DNA of 35,603 nucleotides from Pseudoduganella ginsengisoli (GCF_009720865.1 NZ_WNLA01000038.1:1-35603); one strand, 5' to 3'. Positions 23,210 to 31,832 are shown, counted from the first letter of the stretch. A program made the numbers and translations. The notes: generated by a model not told the origin, from the sequence alone.

Positions 23210-25030
23210 TCAGCCATGCAACACTGGGAAATGCGCCACGGACGCGGATGCCTGCACTGGCGTTGCGGAACGATGCGGCTGTGCCGGCGCATCAAACTGA
23301 AAACCTTTGGCGTCATGCAGTGCCCACTTCCCCTCCCCCATCAACTGCAGCACATGGGTGTGATAGCGCAGCACGGCAGGACGGTGGGCAATACTGATCA
23401 GCGTGGCGCCGCTGTTGCGCAGACGCGCATACAGCGACGCTTCATTGCCGCTGTCCAGCGCGCTGGTTGCTTCATCGAGAATCACCGTGCGGGGCGCATG
23501 CACCAGTACGCGGGCAAACGCCAGCCGCTGCTGCTCGCCCACCGACAGCAGCTTTTCCCAATCCCGCACGGCATCCAGGCCGCCCATGCGCTCGGCCAGG
23601 TGCGGCAAGTGCACTTGCTGCAAGATGTCCAGCAATGCTTCGTCATCCAGGCTCGACTCCTCGCTGGGATAAATCAGCTGGCTGCGCAGCGAGCCGGATT
23701 GCAGGTACGGCTGCTGGGGCAGGAAGAAGCACTCTTCCAGCGGCGGATGATGAATCGTACCGCTGCCGGCCTGCCATAAGCCGGCAATGGCACGCAACAG
23801 CGAACTCTTGCCGCAGCCACTGTCGCCGGTAATCAGCAGGGCGTCGCCCGGCTTTAATACCAGGCTCAATTCCTTGATCAGTACCCGCTCTGATTGAGGT
23901 GGCTGCAGCGTGACGGATTCCAGCGCGAAGTGGTGCGCCTGGCGCCGGGCGATACATGGCGTATCGCTGGCAGCGGCATCGGGCTCCGCACGCGGCAGCA
24001 CCAGGTCTGACAACGCTTGCAGGCGGCTGATACCCGCCACAAAACGGCTCAGGCTCTCGAAGTTATCGACGATGACTGCCACGGCCCCAAGTACGGCAGT
24101 AAATGCGCCAGCCGCCTGCACCGCCCGCCCGACTTCCAATTCACCGGACAGGACGCGCTCCGCCAACAGTACGCTTGGCAATACCAGCGTCAGTTGGCTA
24201 AAGGTGCGCTGGAACAGGTTCAGGGAGCGCTGCTTTCTGATCAGCTTGGCGAAGTTGTTGATGACCTTGTCGAATTTACTGTCGATGTGCGCCCGTTCCT
24301 GAGCTTCGCCCCGGTAAAAGGCAATCGATTCGGCATTTTCACGCAAGCGCATCAGGCTGAAACGGAAGTCCGCTTCACGCCGCAACTGCCAGAAATTCAA
24401 ATGGATCAGCGGGTTGCCAAACACGTAGAGGGCAATCGTCGTGCCGAGCAGCGCATAGACCGCCAGCACGCCGACCAGCAAATGCGAAATCGACCACAGC
24501 ACGGTGCTGAATGCCACCAGCTGCATGATCGAGCCCAGGAAGATCAGCAGGAAGTGGATCGAGCGGCCGGTAAACGTGTTGATGTCTTCGCTGATCCGCT
24601 GGTCCGGATTATCGATCTCGCTGTCCGTGCCCAGCGCATAGTACTTGCGGCCTTTCAGGTAACCGTCGAGGAAACGGCTGGTGAGCCAGCGCCGCCAGTG
24701 GTTGGCGTACAAATCACGCATGTAGTAATAAAACGCGTAGATCGGCACCGCGAATGCCAGCACGAACAGGCAGGCCCGCACCGTCGCCCAGAAACGGGGG
24801 CCATCCCTGGCCGCCAAGGCCGACGTCATGTCGCCGGCCTGGTTGTTCAACATGACGGCGAATTTCGTCTCGAGCAGCATCAGTACGATCAGCAGCAACA
24901 GCAGGGCCCAGGCTTTTTTCCTTTCCCCTTCCAGCCAATAAGGTTTGGCCACATTGATGAACTGTTGCCATGCAGCAAGCGACAGGCGGGCGGTGCGGGG
25001 TTTCCCGGATACTGGCGTAGTGGTAGCCAT
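23210..25030 (-). CDS. ABC transporter, fused permease-ATPase of the SbmA/BacA-YddA type
   Basis: A 606-residue half-transporter. The N-terminal SbmA/BacA-like membrane domain spans about residues 1-330 with some six helices and the motif YALGTDSEIDNPDQRISEDI, characteristic of this group. The ATPase domain has Walker A (GDSGCGKSS), the signature in a variant form (LSVGEQQRLAFARVL) and Walker B (RTVILDEATSALD). Family members import peptide antibiotics, vitamin B12 or very-long-chain substrates. The ATG at 25030 (MATTTPVSGKPRTARLS) is chosen; the frame runs on through the divergent tRNA-Phe and is not real there. Ribosome-binding signals are weak. It reads away from tRNA-Phe copy 2. Confidence 0.88.
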   Translation of the reverse strand: MATTTPVSGKPRTARLSLAAWQQFINVAKPYWLEGERKKAWALLLLLIVLMLLETKFAVMLNNQAGDMTSALAARDGPRFWATVRACLFVLAFAVPIYAFYYYMRDLYANHWRRWLTSRFLDGYLKGRKYYALGTDSEIDNPDQRISEDINTFTGRSIHFLLIFLGSIMQLVAFSTVLWSISHLLVGVLAVYALLGTTIALYVFGNPLIHLNFWQLRREADFRFSLMRLRENAESIAFYRGEAQERAHIDSKFDKVINNFAKLIRKQRSLNLFQRTFSQLTLVLPSVLLAERVLSGELEVGRAVQAAGAFTAVLGAVAVIVDNFESLSRFVAGISRLQALSDLVLPRAEPDAAASDTPCIARRQAHHFALESVTLQPPQSERVLIKELSLVLKPGDALLITGDSGCGKSSLLRAIAGLWQAGSGTIHHPPLEECFFLPQQPYLQSGSLRSQLIYPSEESSLDDEALLDILQQVHLPHLAERMGGLDAVRDWEKLLSVGEQQRLAFARVLVHAPRTVILDEATSALDSGNEASLYARLRNSGATLISIAHRPAVLRYHTHVLQLMGEGKWALHDAKGFQFDAPAQPHRSATPVQASASVAHFPVLHG

Positions 25031-25164
25031 GATGTAGTTATATGCGCTGAAGTGGTCGGCCCTCCAAGCATCCCATCGGGCACGCACCTGTTCAGTGCGG
25101 AAACAGACATAGCAGCGATAACAGGCCGGATTTCCCGCCCGCCACATGCTTGCGCGGGATTTGC

Positions 25165-25170
25165 TATAAT
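25165..25170 (+). promoter_or_regulatory. -10 element of tRNA-Phe copy 2
   Basis: A perfect TATAAT lies 10 bases before the tRNA 5' end. No convincing -35 hexamer stands 16-18 bp upstream. The sequence upstream differs from that of copy 1 apart from the bases next to the gene. Confidence 0.7.
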
Positions 25171-25180
25171 GCCGCTCCTT

Positions 25181-25256
<76 letters not shown>

Positions 25257-25270
25257 AGAACATCCCAAGC

Positions 25271-25304
25271 AAAACGCCGATCCATGCAGATCGGCGTTTT
25301 TGTT
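25271..25304 (+). terminator. Terminator of tRNA-Phe copy 2
   Basis: AAAACGCCGATC (25271-25282), loop CATGCA, GATCGGCGTTTT (25289-25300), then TTGTTTTG. A 12-bp perfect stem with a T-run. From here to 25523 I see no gene, only the upstream region of the glucosaminidase gene. Confidence 0.93.
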
Positions 25305-25523
25305 TTGAGACTTCGCTGTTCTTGATTCCGGTCTATTCCAGATTCGCTTCCCGCTAGCCCGCTTAACCGGCCGAACCATCTAAACGTCCAGCAGCACACT
25401 CACGAACAACCGAATCGTGTTAAGAGTGAACTATCCGCGTAGCGGCTGCGCACGCTCAACAAGAGGAACCTTAACCGGCGCGATGATCCACTTTCCCTAC
25501 CTCAATTGGATCGGAGGCCATTC

Positions 25524-26033
25524 ATGTCGAGACACGGACACGCACTTGCACAAACCCGCGCTCATAAGCACCACCCCAATCGGCAGCCAGCTCACGTAGC
25601 CCACTTTATTGCCTTGCACGTCAGTGACGCAAAAATTATCTCCGCGCGAACAGGCATCCCAGCCGAAGTCATACTTGCGCAGTCCGCACTTGAAAGTAAT
25701 TGGGGACGCTCGGTCAAGGCAAATGCATACTTTGGCATTAAAGGTAAATCCCCATCAGGGCGTTCGACAACTTTCGCAACGCATGAAGTTACGCTGTCAG
25801 GGCAGCGCATAAGCGAAACCGACGAGTTTCGTGCCTATAACGGCTACGATGAAGCAGCCGCTGATTATGCATCGCTGATACAGCGAAAATATCCTGCTGC
25901 TCTGGCGTATCGCAATGATCCCGAAAAGTTCGCCGAGGCTGTTGCACGGCAGGGCTATGCGACAGATCCACAATATGCCAAAAAACTGAAATCAATCATC
26001 CATTCCCATATTTCGCCGTTACTCACAAAGTAA
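25524..26033 (+). CDS. GH73 glucosaminidase-domain protein (FlgJ-like peptidoglycan hydrolase)
   Basis: A 169-residue protein whose residues ~40-165 form a glucosaminidase (GH73) domain cutting peptidoglycan glycan strands. The catalytic Glu is in AQSALESNWGRS. Supporting segments are NAYFGIKGK, FRAYNGYDEAAADYASLI and the final AKKLKSIIHSH. The first 35 residues are polar and His-rich (MSRHGHALAQTRAHKHHPNR) and are not a signal peptide. GGAGG six bases before the ATG at 25524 fixes the start. Base composition is lower in G+C than neighbours (about 50% in sampled lines), with codons such as ATA, TCA and CGA, suggesting transfer. It lies next to a tRNA-Phe gene and 13 bp before a small exported protein. 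A flagellar role is unlikely in this context. Confidence 0.85.
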   Translation: MSRHGHALAQTRAHKHHPNRQPAHVAHFIALHVSDAKIISARTGIPAEVILAQSALESNWGRSVKANAYFGIKGKSPSGRSTTFATHEVTLSGQRISETDEFRAYNGYDEAAADYASLIQRKYPAALAYRNDPEKFAEAVARQGYATDPQYAKKLKSIIHSHISPLLTK

Positions 26034-26046
26034 GCACCTACCGGCC

Positions 26047-26397
26047 ATGAAATCATTGCACCGCTTACCAGTCCTATTCATATTTGCCTCAACGGCAGCA
26101 TTCTCCGGGCAGGTGAAAACCAAGGATGAAGCGATCGTACTTGCCGTGGAAGCGATACAAAAGTTCCATCTAACGAAACTGAAAGACGACTGCGGCTCAA
26201 TCGCTGCTGTCGAGAAGTCGTCATATTTCGAAATTGTGGTTCGCGAACGCCACACGCGGCTTTGCGGCGGCACACCAGATACAGGGCCGCGCCTTTTTAG
26301 CGTGCGAGTAGATAAGCGGGACGGCCGGCTAACCAGCGATGTTTATGATGGGGTAAACTACAGACCGGTAGACCATCAGCCAGCCCAGACCAAATAA
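26047..26397 (+). CDS. Small exported protein paired with the glucosaminidase
   Basis: A 116-residue protein with an N-terminal signal peptide (MKSLHRLPVLFIFASTAAFSG) and no lipobox, so it is likely periplasmic. The mature part has two Cys (near residues 49 and 74) that could form a disulfide, and the pattern RERHTRLCGGTPDTGPRLF. I recall that pattern from widespread uncharacterised proteobacterial proteins. Function is not established. Position 13 bp after a signal-less peptidoglycan hydrolase makes an immunity or inhibitor role plausible but unproven. A strong terminator follows. Composition is as low in G+C as the glucosaminidase gene. Confidence 0.72.
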   Translation: MKSLHRLPVLFIFASTAAFSGQVKTKDEAIVLAVEAIQKFHLTKLKDDCGSIAAVEKSSYFEIVVRERHTRLCGGTPDTGPRLFSVRVDKRDGRLTSDVYDGVNYRPVDHQPAQTK

Positions 26398-26408
26398 GCT
26401 GAGTTCAC

Positions 26409-26449
26409 AAAACGCCGCCTTCATTCATCCGGGCGGCGTTTTACTTTTT
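26409..26449 (+). terminator. Terminator after the glucosaminidase pair
   Basis: AAAACGCCGCC (26409-26419) pairs with GGCGGCGTTTT (26432-26442), an 11-bp stem with a 12-base loop, followed by ACTTTTTTTG. It overlaps the stop codon of the convergent MerR-type gene. Confidence 0.88.
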
Positions 26450-27415
26450 TTGCTCCGGCAACGGCAACCCCTCGGCCTGCGCCAGTTGCTCCATGGCCTG
26501 CTCCAGCACCGCGCGCGCACGGCCTGCCGCCTGGTACAGCTCCTCGTGCAGCAGCCGGTCGGCTTCATTGCGCGATGCGCACTGTGCGCTATAGCGCTCA
26601 AAGCTGCCTACCATCAGCAGCAGGTCGGCCAAGTGCCGCGGACACTCGCACGCCAGGCTGTTGCCCGCATTGGAAATGGTGGCCAGCGCATGTTCATCGA
26701 AACGTGGCGCGGGGGCGGCTTCCGGCTCCGCGCGGGGCGGTGGCAAATCACCTCCCGCCAGGGCCGAGCGGCACAGTGACACCAATTCGCCGATTTCTGC
26801 AGGAACGCGCGCCACCAGCCAGCCTTGGGCGCGCAAGGCGCGGATAGTCGCGCTGGCGGAAAAGCGGTACAGCACCATCACCGCAGCGGAACCTGTCGCG
26901 TCCCTGGCTGCTGCAATGGCGGCTATGGCAGCTTCATGCAGTTCCGATAATTCCACCACCAGTAAATCCGCAGCCACTGGCCCCGCCGTTGCAACGGCTT
27001 CGTCCAGCCGGCTCCAGCTGGCCACGACTTCCAGGCGCGACTGCTGGTTGCTGGCGGCAATCCGGCGCGCCAGGCCGATGCCTGCCACCGCCAGCCGCAT
27101 CGGCCCCGCCGGCGCAGCCGCGCCATCAGCACTGCCTGCCCCCGCCAGCGCACGCAATTGCTCAAGTGAAAGCGTAGCCAACTGGCCAATCGGATGACCC
27201 TGGTCGACCAGCTGTTTCAGCAATCCGAGACGTTTGACCTGCTCTTCCGAATACAGGCGCTGGCCGCGCGATGAACGCTCCGTATCGGACAAACCATAAC
27301 GCCGTTCCCACACCCGCAACGTTTCCACCGGCAAGCCTGCCAGCCGTGCCGCCGCACCGCTGCGGTACCAGATTTCGCGCAGCGCGCCTGCGCCGCTGTC
27401 TTTTTTGAATGCCAT
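26441..27415 (-). CDS. MerR-type transcriptional regulator with C-terminal sensor-like region
   Basis: A 324-residue regulator. The winged helix at residues ~13-82 is typical MerR (YRSGAAARLAGLPVETLRVW, ERRYGL, RLYSEEQVKRLGLLKQLVDQ). Residues ~105-215 look like a Rossmann or B12-binding-like alpha/beta domain (ADLLVVELSELHEAAIAA). The C-terminus is helical. The architecture resembles LitR/CarH light-responsive regulators, but I do not see their usual cobalamin-ligand His motif, so any cofactor is doubtful. It is divergent from the fasciclin and uvsE genes across 150 bp that contain four matching half-sites. Its ATG lies 37 bp from a TATAAT on the - strand. Confidence 0.85.
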   Translation of the reverse strand: MAFKKDSGAGALREIWYRSGAAARLAGLPVETLRVWERRYGLSDTERSSRGQRLYSEEQVKRLGLLKQLVDQGHPIGQLATLSLEQLRALAGAGSADGAAAPAGPMRLAVAGIGLARRIAASNQQSRLEVVASWSRLDEAVATAGPVAADLLVVELSELHEAAIAAIAAARDATGSAAVMVLYRFSASATIRALRAQGWLVARVPAEIGELVSLCRSALAGGDLPPPRAEPEAAPAPRFDEHALATISNAGNSLACECPRHLADLLLMVGSFERYSAQCASRNEADRLLHEELYQAAGRARAVLEQAMEQLAQAEGLPLPEQKK

Positions 27416-27428
27416 TGCTGACCCGATA

Positions 27429-27462
27429 TTGAACCGCTAATCCACGCATTATACCGGTTCAA
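27429..27462. promoter_or_regulatory. Inverted half-sites and -10 element at the MerR-type gene promoter
   Basis: TTGAACCG (27429-27436) and CGGTTCAA (27455-27462) form an 8-bp inverted repeat. Between them ATTATA (27448-27453) reads TATAAT on the - strand, at the right distance for the regulator gene. A site overlapping its own promoter suggests autoregulation. Confidence 0.6.
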
Positions 27463-27509
27463 ACAATAGAAATTTCGCCAGTCAACCCATAAACTTAGCG
27501 ACACCAACG

Positions 27510-27527
27510 GTTGAACAGCAGTTCAAC
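27510..27527. promoter_or_regulatory. Palindromic operator candidate upstream of the fasciclin gene
   Basis: GTTGAAC-AGCA-GTTCAAC is a perfect 7-bp inverted repeat, 39 bp before the fasciclin start. It uses the same TTGAAC/GTTCAA half-site as the pair at 27429-27462, so one protein probably binds all four. The adjoining MerR-type protein is the obvious candidate. Confidence 0.62.
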
Positions 27528-27565
27528 AATGGGACATCCCACCTATTTAATCCAAGGAGCTTGTC

Positions 27566-28021
27566 ATGAAAAAATTGATGCTGGGTACCACCATCCTGCT
27601 TGCGCTGGGCGCGGCGCAAGCTGCTGACATTGTCGACACCGCCAAGTCGGCTGGCAGCTTCAATACGCTGGTCAAGGCAGTCCAGGCCGCAGGTTTGGTG
27701 GATACCCTCAAAGGCCCGGGTCCGTTCACCGTCTTTGCGCCGACCGACGAAGCGTTTGCCAAGGTGCCGAAGGACAAGCTCGACGCCCTGCTGAAAGACA
27801 AGGCAGCGCTGGCCAAGGTGCTGACTTACCACGTGGTGCCGGGCAAGGTGCTGGCTGCCGACGTCAAGCCGGGCGCCGTCAAGACAGTGCAAGGCAGCAA
27901 CCTGAAGGTCAGCACTGGCGGCGGCGCCGTCATGGTCGATAACGCCAAAGTCGTGAAAACCGATATCGCCGCCGACAATGGCGTGATCCACGTGATCGAC
28001 ACGGTCGTCATGCCGAAATAA
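27566..28021 (+). CDS. Secreted fasciclin-domain protein
   Basis: A 151-residue protein with a signal peptide (MKKLMLGTTILLALGAAQAA) and a single fasciclin (FAS1) domain. H1 and H2 motifs are visible: GPFTVFAPTDEAFAKVP and LTYHVVPGKVLAADV, then GVIHVIDTVVMPK. FAS1 proteins are extracytoplasmic and often adhesive; the bacterial role is mostly unknown. AAGGAG before the ATG supports the start. It lies directly behind an operator-like palindrome and 11 bp before uvsE, so the two are likely cotranscribed, perhaps under the divergent MerR-type regulator. Confidence 0.93.
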   Translation: MKKLMLGTTILLALGAAQAADIVDTAKSAGSFNTLVKAVQAAGLVDTLKGPGPFTVFAPTDEAFAKVPKDKLDALLKDKAALAKVLTYHVVPGKVLAADVKPGAVKTVQGSNLKVSTGGGAVMVDNAKVVKTDIAADNGVIHVIDTVVMPK

Positions 28022-28032
28022 GCAGCCTGCCC

Positions 28033-28932
28033 ATGACTCCAAAACTCGGCCTGGTGTGCATCACACAATCGTCGGAAGTGCGCTACCGGACGGTGACACG
28101 CAAGCGTTTGCTGGAACTGTCGCCGGACGGCCAGCGCAAACTGCTCGATGAACTTTACCGCGACAACATCCAGAGCTTCGCTGCGGCGCTGCGCTATTGC
28201 GAGCGGGAAGGGATTGCACTGTACCGCATTCCGTCATCGATCTTTCCGTTTGCCGACGACGACCTCGGACGCGGCGTGCTGCAACCGCTGGCCGGGGCGC
28301 TGGCGCGCCTTGGGCAGCGGGCTGCCGAGCACCATATCCGCCTGGTGATGCACCCGGACCAGTTTGTCGTCCTCAGTTCCGATTCGCCAGACGTGGTCGC
28401 CAACAGCATCACGATCTTGCAAATGCACGCGGACATCATGGATTTGCTGCTGCAGCCGCGCTCCCCCTGGGCGCTGCTGGAAATCCATGGCGGCAAGGCC
28501 GGCCGCAGCGATGCACTGGTCGAGCGCATCGCTGCACTGCCGGATGCGATCCGTTTGAGGCTGGGACTGGAAAACGATGAATACTCGTATAGCGCGGCCG
28601 ACATTCACGCCATTTGTGTGCGCAGCGGCGTGCCCATGGTGCTCGATGCACACCACCATATCGTGCATGAAAAGCTGCCGACCTATGATGATCCCAGTGT
28701 GGCCGACATGCTGGCCAAGGCGCGCGCCACCTGGCCGGACCCGGCGTGGCAACTGGTGCATATCTCGAACGGCCGCACCAGCTTCAATGACCGCCAGCAC
28801 GCTGACATGATCACGGTGATGCCGTCCAGCTATGCGCAGGCGCCCTATATTGAAATTGAAGCCAAGGCCAAAGAAGAAGCCATGCAGCAGTTGCGGGGCT
28901 GGCTGCATGATGTCGAATGCGCGGCGGCTTGA
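28033..28932 (+). CDS. uvsE: UV damage endonuclease
   Basis: A 299-residue UVDE-family TIM-barrel endonuclease that nicks DNA 5' to cyclobutane dimers, 6-4 products and some other lesions, starting an alternative excision repair. Family segments are LGLVCITQSSEVRYRT, YRIPSSIFPFADDD, LVMHPDQFVVLSSDSPDV, LEIHGGKAGRSDAL, LGLENDEYSYSA and VLDAHHHIVHEKLP. These carry the His, Glu and Asp metal ligands expected of the family. It is 11 bp after the fasciclin gene with a weak ribosome-binding site, so it may depend on coupling. UvsE is uncommon in betaproteobacteria as far as I know. Confidence 0.93.
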   Translation: MTPKLGLVCITQSSEVRYRTVTRKRLLELSPDGQRKLLDELYRDNIQSFAAALRYCEREGIALYRIPSSIFPFADDDLGRGVLQPLAGALARLGQRAAEHHIRLVMHPDQFVVLSSDSPDVVANSITILQMHADIMDLLLQPRSPWALLEIHGGKAGRSDALVERIAALPDAIRLRLGLENDEYSYSAADIHAICVRSGVPMVLDAHHHIVHEKLPTYDDPSVADMLAKARATWPDPAWQLVHISNGRTSFNDRQHADMITVMPSSYAQAPYIEIEAKAKEEAMQQLRGWLHDVECAAA

Positions 28933-28983
28933 AAGGAGCGCATGGTCCAGACGCCTGTCAACGGGCGCCTGCAGATACCGAAA

Positions 28984-29946
28984 TTAGCGGTGCCGCGGCA
29001 CCGCGCCGCTTTCAACTTCTTTCAGCGCCAGCGTTGCCAGCGCCCGCGCGCCCTCATACGACTTCACAGCGGCAATAAACCGGCCATTGTGGCAAAACGT
29101 CGCGTCCGGCACACCGGTTTCCGCCGCCAGCTCCGCATCGCGCAAGCCGGCCCACGATGCCGGCAAGTCTGCCCGCGCCGTGAAACTGTCCGCACTGACA
29201 GGCACCGTATGCAGCAAATGCCGCTGCTCGCCGATGCTATGACTGATGACAAACAGCACCTTGGGCATTTCCTTGCGCACCAGCTGGGTCCATGGCAACG
29301 AAGCGTTTTTCAAAAACAAGACTTTGCCGTCTTCCAGCAATTCGCCTTGCCGCACTTGCTCGGCCGCCAGCATGGCGCCAACACGGTATTTGACGCCATT
29401 GGTCAAAATATCCGCCAACAATTCCATCGCGCGCCGGAATTGCGCCAGCCGGTAGGCTTCGGCCCCTTCATAGCCCAGCCGCTGTTCATCCAGCCAGTTG
29501 GTATTGAAACCCGACACCACCGCCGACAACCCATAACTGCCCGGTGCATTTTTCGCCGCACCTACATCCGATAAATCCAGGTACTGGACGATGTCGGCAT
29601 CGATGGCATACGCGATTTCGCGCGCCTTGTCGTCCGCCAATTGGTGTCCCGTATGTTCGGCCGCCAGGATCGCAACACAGCGTGCGCCGTATTCGCGCCA
29701 CACCAGGCCAGCACTGGCATACGGCACGCCCGTCTGCCTTGCCGCACTGAATCCTTTTTGGTGATGGTCGAAGCGCCCTGCAGCCGGGTCCCAGATACCG
29801 CCGACATCGACAGCAAATTCCGCCGCTTCAATCGTGGCGGGATCGCGTGTGCGGATAATGTCGCATCCGGGAAAAACAATGTTCAAGACAGCAGTCGCCC
29901 ACGCATCATCCGCGTGAAACTTGCCGTTGTGAGTGACGATGACCAT
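28984..29946 (-). CDS. MYG1-family protein (UPF0160)
   Basis: A 320-residue protein of the MYG1/UPF0160 family, which has a DHH-like phosphoesterase/exonuclease core. Visible motifs are VTHNGKFHADDAWATAVLN at the N-terminus, AVDVGGIWDPAAGRFDHHQK with the DHH triad, and AIDADIVQYLD. Eukaryotic MYG1 is an RNA exonuclease; bacterial members are uncharacterised. I choose the ATG at 29946 (MVIVTHNGKF), which has AGGA seven bases upstream, over an ATG nine codons earlier. It lies 29 bp downstream of the TPR lipoprotein gene on the same strand and may be cotranscribed with it. Confidence 0.9.
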   Translation of the reverse strand: MVIVTHNGKFHADDAWATAVLNIVFPGCDIIRTRDPATIEAAEFAVDVGGIWDPAAGRFDHHQKGFSAARQTGVPYASAGLVWREYGARCVAILAAEHTGHQLADDKAREIAYAIDADIVQYLDLSDVGAAKNAPGSYGLSAVVSGFNTNWLDEQRLGYEGAEAYRLAQFRRAMELLADILTNGVKYRVGAMLAAEQVRQGELLEDGKVLFLKNASLPWTQLVRKEMPKVLFVISHSIGEQRHLLHTVPVSADSFTARADLPASWAGLRDAELAAETGVPDATFCHNGRFIAAVKSYEGARALATLALKEVESGAVPRHR

Positions 29947-29975
29947 AATTTTCCTGTCTATAAAACTGTGCAAAG

Positions 29976-31679
29976 TCAGCGCTCGGCCCGCAAATTGGTA
30001 TCCGCCTTGGCCCAGCTGCGCTCCAGCTCACCGTTGACGCCACGGGCTTCCACCTGCTTTCCTTGCGCCGCCAGCGCTTTGCTCAACCCCTGCAATGCCC
30101 AGCCACTGGCCGGGTGCAACGCCAGATCGCCGCGATAGGTGCGCTCCGCATCAGCATAGCGCTTTGCCTGTAATTGCATCGCCCCCAAGCGCTGCCGCGG
30201 CGCACTCGCGAACATCGGCGGTTCCGGCATGTCATCGGCGCCCACGGCAGCGCTAACCGCTTGCGCCTGCAACGCCACCGCCGCACTGGCATCCTGTGCC
30301 GCCAGCGCAATTTCCGCGCGCAACTGCAATTGCGCGGTGCGGGCCAGGCTGCTGACAGCTTTATGCGAGCGGTCCGGGCCATTGAATTTCTTCACCAACG
30401 GCTCCGCTGCGGCATCGAGGCGGCCCAGCGCGGCCTTGGCCTCATCCATACGGCCGCCCTGCGCCAGCGCAATGCCGCGCGCCATTTCCCCCATCACGGT
30501 TGCCATGCCGCGCCCGCCTTGCGGCATGGGTTCATTCAGCAGCGCGTCCCAGCGCTGCAGGCGGAGCAAAGTCAGCATCGGCAAGCTGCGCGTATATTCG
30601 GCGAATTCATGGTCGCCCTTGGTGCGCCCGGCCAGCGTGCGGGCAGTGTCCAGCGCCAGTTCCGTACGTCCTTCCATCAGCGCCGCATACCATTGGAAGT
30701 GCAGGTTGTGGCCGCGCCAATCCCGCGTGCCGGCAAAGTTCTGGCGTTTCAAATCCTGCTCCAGCGCGGCATCCGCCGCCACGGCCAGCTGGTTGACACG
30801 GGTGGCGTCCGCATAACGGCCCAGCAAGCCATACGTGTGGGACGGCATATGCAGCAAGTGCGGCGACTTCGGCGCCAATGCCCCCAGCCGGTCGGCCGAC
30901 GCTTCCGCGCGGCGCGCCACGGACACGGAATCCACGGCATGAATCATGTAGTGGTTAAGGCCGACGTGTTCAGGGTGCTGCTGCAGCGCGGTTTGCAGTA
31001 AATCCGCCACCTCGCCAATGCGGCCCACCGGTTTGCCGGTGGCGCTGTCCCACCACGTCCCCTGCGTCGCCACCATTTCCGCTTCCGCATAGATAGCCAG
31101 CACGTCCGGATCGCCAGGGAAACGCTTGACCAGTTCGCGCATGCGTTCGGCGTACGCGATGTCCAGCGGGTCCACTCTTTGACCATTGGCGCCGCCGCAC
31201 AGTTCCGCCGTCAGCAATGCCGTTTCGCGCGCCGCACTGCTGTGCGCATAACGCAGCGCCAGCGAGTCGATCAGCGCGCGGTCGCGCTCCGATACGCCAT
31301 CGCTGTGCCGCAGCGCGTAATCCACGTAGCGCTTCGCATCCGTCACGTCGCCGCGCTGCGGGTGATTGATGTCCGGCCCCAGCTGGTACGCCACGCCCCA
31401 CGCGCACAGGCCGCAATCGGGATCTTGCGCCAGCGCGGCCATGAAAGCGCGGGCTGCTTCCGCGCTGTTGAACGCATAGACTTGCGCCATGCCCTGTGCG
31501 AACAGCTTGCGCGCCGCGTCATTGGCGCGCGACGGCTGCAACGTGCTGGCGCCGAAGCCGTCGATGACGGGGGCGCTGGCCTTACTGTTCAATAACAACG
31601 GCGCCGTACTGCATGCGCCGATCAGCGATAGCGACAACGCGGCCGCCGTCAGGCGGCGAAAGCGGAAGGGAAAGCGCAT
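29976..31679 (-). CDS. TPR-repeat lipoprotein
   Basis: A 567-residue protein with a lipoprotein signal (LTAAALSLSLIGACS) and several degenerate tetratricopeptide units. Examples are AQVYAFNSAEAARAFMAALA near residue 67, GLNHYMIHAVDS near 240 and HLLHMPSHTYGLLGRYADAT near 285. The DPDCGLCAWGVAYQLGPDIN stretch is typical of a family of uncharacterised bacterial TPR proteins. It should be anchored to a membrane facing the periplasm. AGGAA six bases before the ATG supports the start. It is divergent from the ArsR regulator gene across 153 bp. Function unknown. Confidence 0.85.
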   Translation of the reverse strand: MRFPFRFRRLTAAALSLSLIGACSTAPLLLNSKASAPVIDGFGASTLQPSRANDAARKLFAQGMAQVYAFNSAEAARAFMAALAQDPDCGLCAWGVAYQLGPDINHPQRGDVTDAKRYVDYALRHSDGVSERDRALIDSLALRYAHSSAARETALLTAELCGGANGQRVDPLDIAYAERMRELVKRFPGDPDVLAIYAEAEMVATQGTWWDSATGKPVGRIGEVADLLQTALQQHPEHVGLNHYMIHAVDSVSVARRAEASADRLGALAPKSPHLLHMPSHTYGLLGRYADATRVNQLAVAADAALEQDLKRQNFAGTRDWRGHNLHFQWYAALMEGRTELALDTARTLAGRTKGDHEFAEYTRSLPMLTLLRLQRWDALLNEPMPQGGRGMATVMGEMARGIALAQGGRMDEAKAALGRLDAAAEPLVKKFNGPDRSHKAVSSLARTAQLQLRAEIALAAQDASAAVALQAQAVSAAVGADDMPEPPMFASAPRQRLGAMQLQAKRYADAERTYRGDLALHPASGWALQGLSKALAAQGKQVEARGVNGELERSWAKADTNLRAER

Positions 31680-31767
31680 GGTGAGTTCCTGTCCAGAAAC
31701 CTTAGGATGAAACCGCCACTTTCCGATTTTAATAGCAGACTGTCAACAGGCAATATTGGTCACAGGC

Positions 31768-31796
31768 TTGACGACGCCCGCATTCCAGCCTATATT
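31768..31796 (+). promoter_or_regulatory. Promoter of the arsR-AHSA1 operon
   Basis: TTGACG (31768-31773) and TATATT (31791-31796) are separated by exactly 17 bp, a good sigma-70 match. Transcription would begin near 31803, at the edge of the palindrome described next. Confidence 0.8.
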
Positions 31797-31802
31797 AAAC
31801 TC

Positions 31803-31820
31803 ATTGGTTAATTAATCAAT
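31803..31820. promoter_or_regulatory. Palindromic operator of the ArsR-type regulator
   Basis: ATTGGTTAATTAATCAAT is an 18-bp palindrome with a single mismatched pair. It covers the expected transcription start and ends 12 bp before the regulator ATG. A/T-rich palindromes in this position are usual ArsR-family operators. Confidence 0.75.
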
Positions 31821-31832
31821 CGGTGAAATTCG

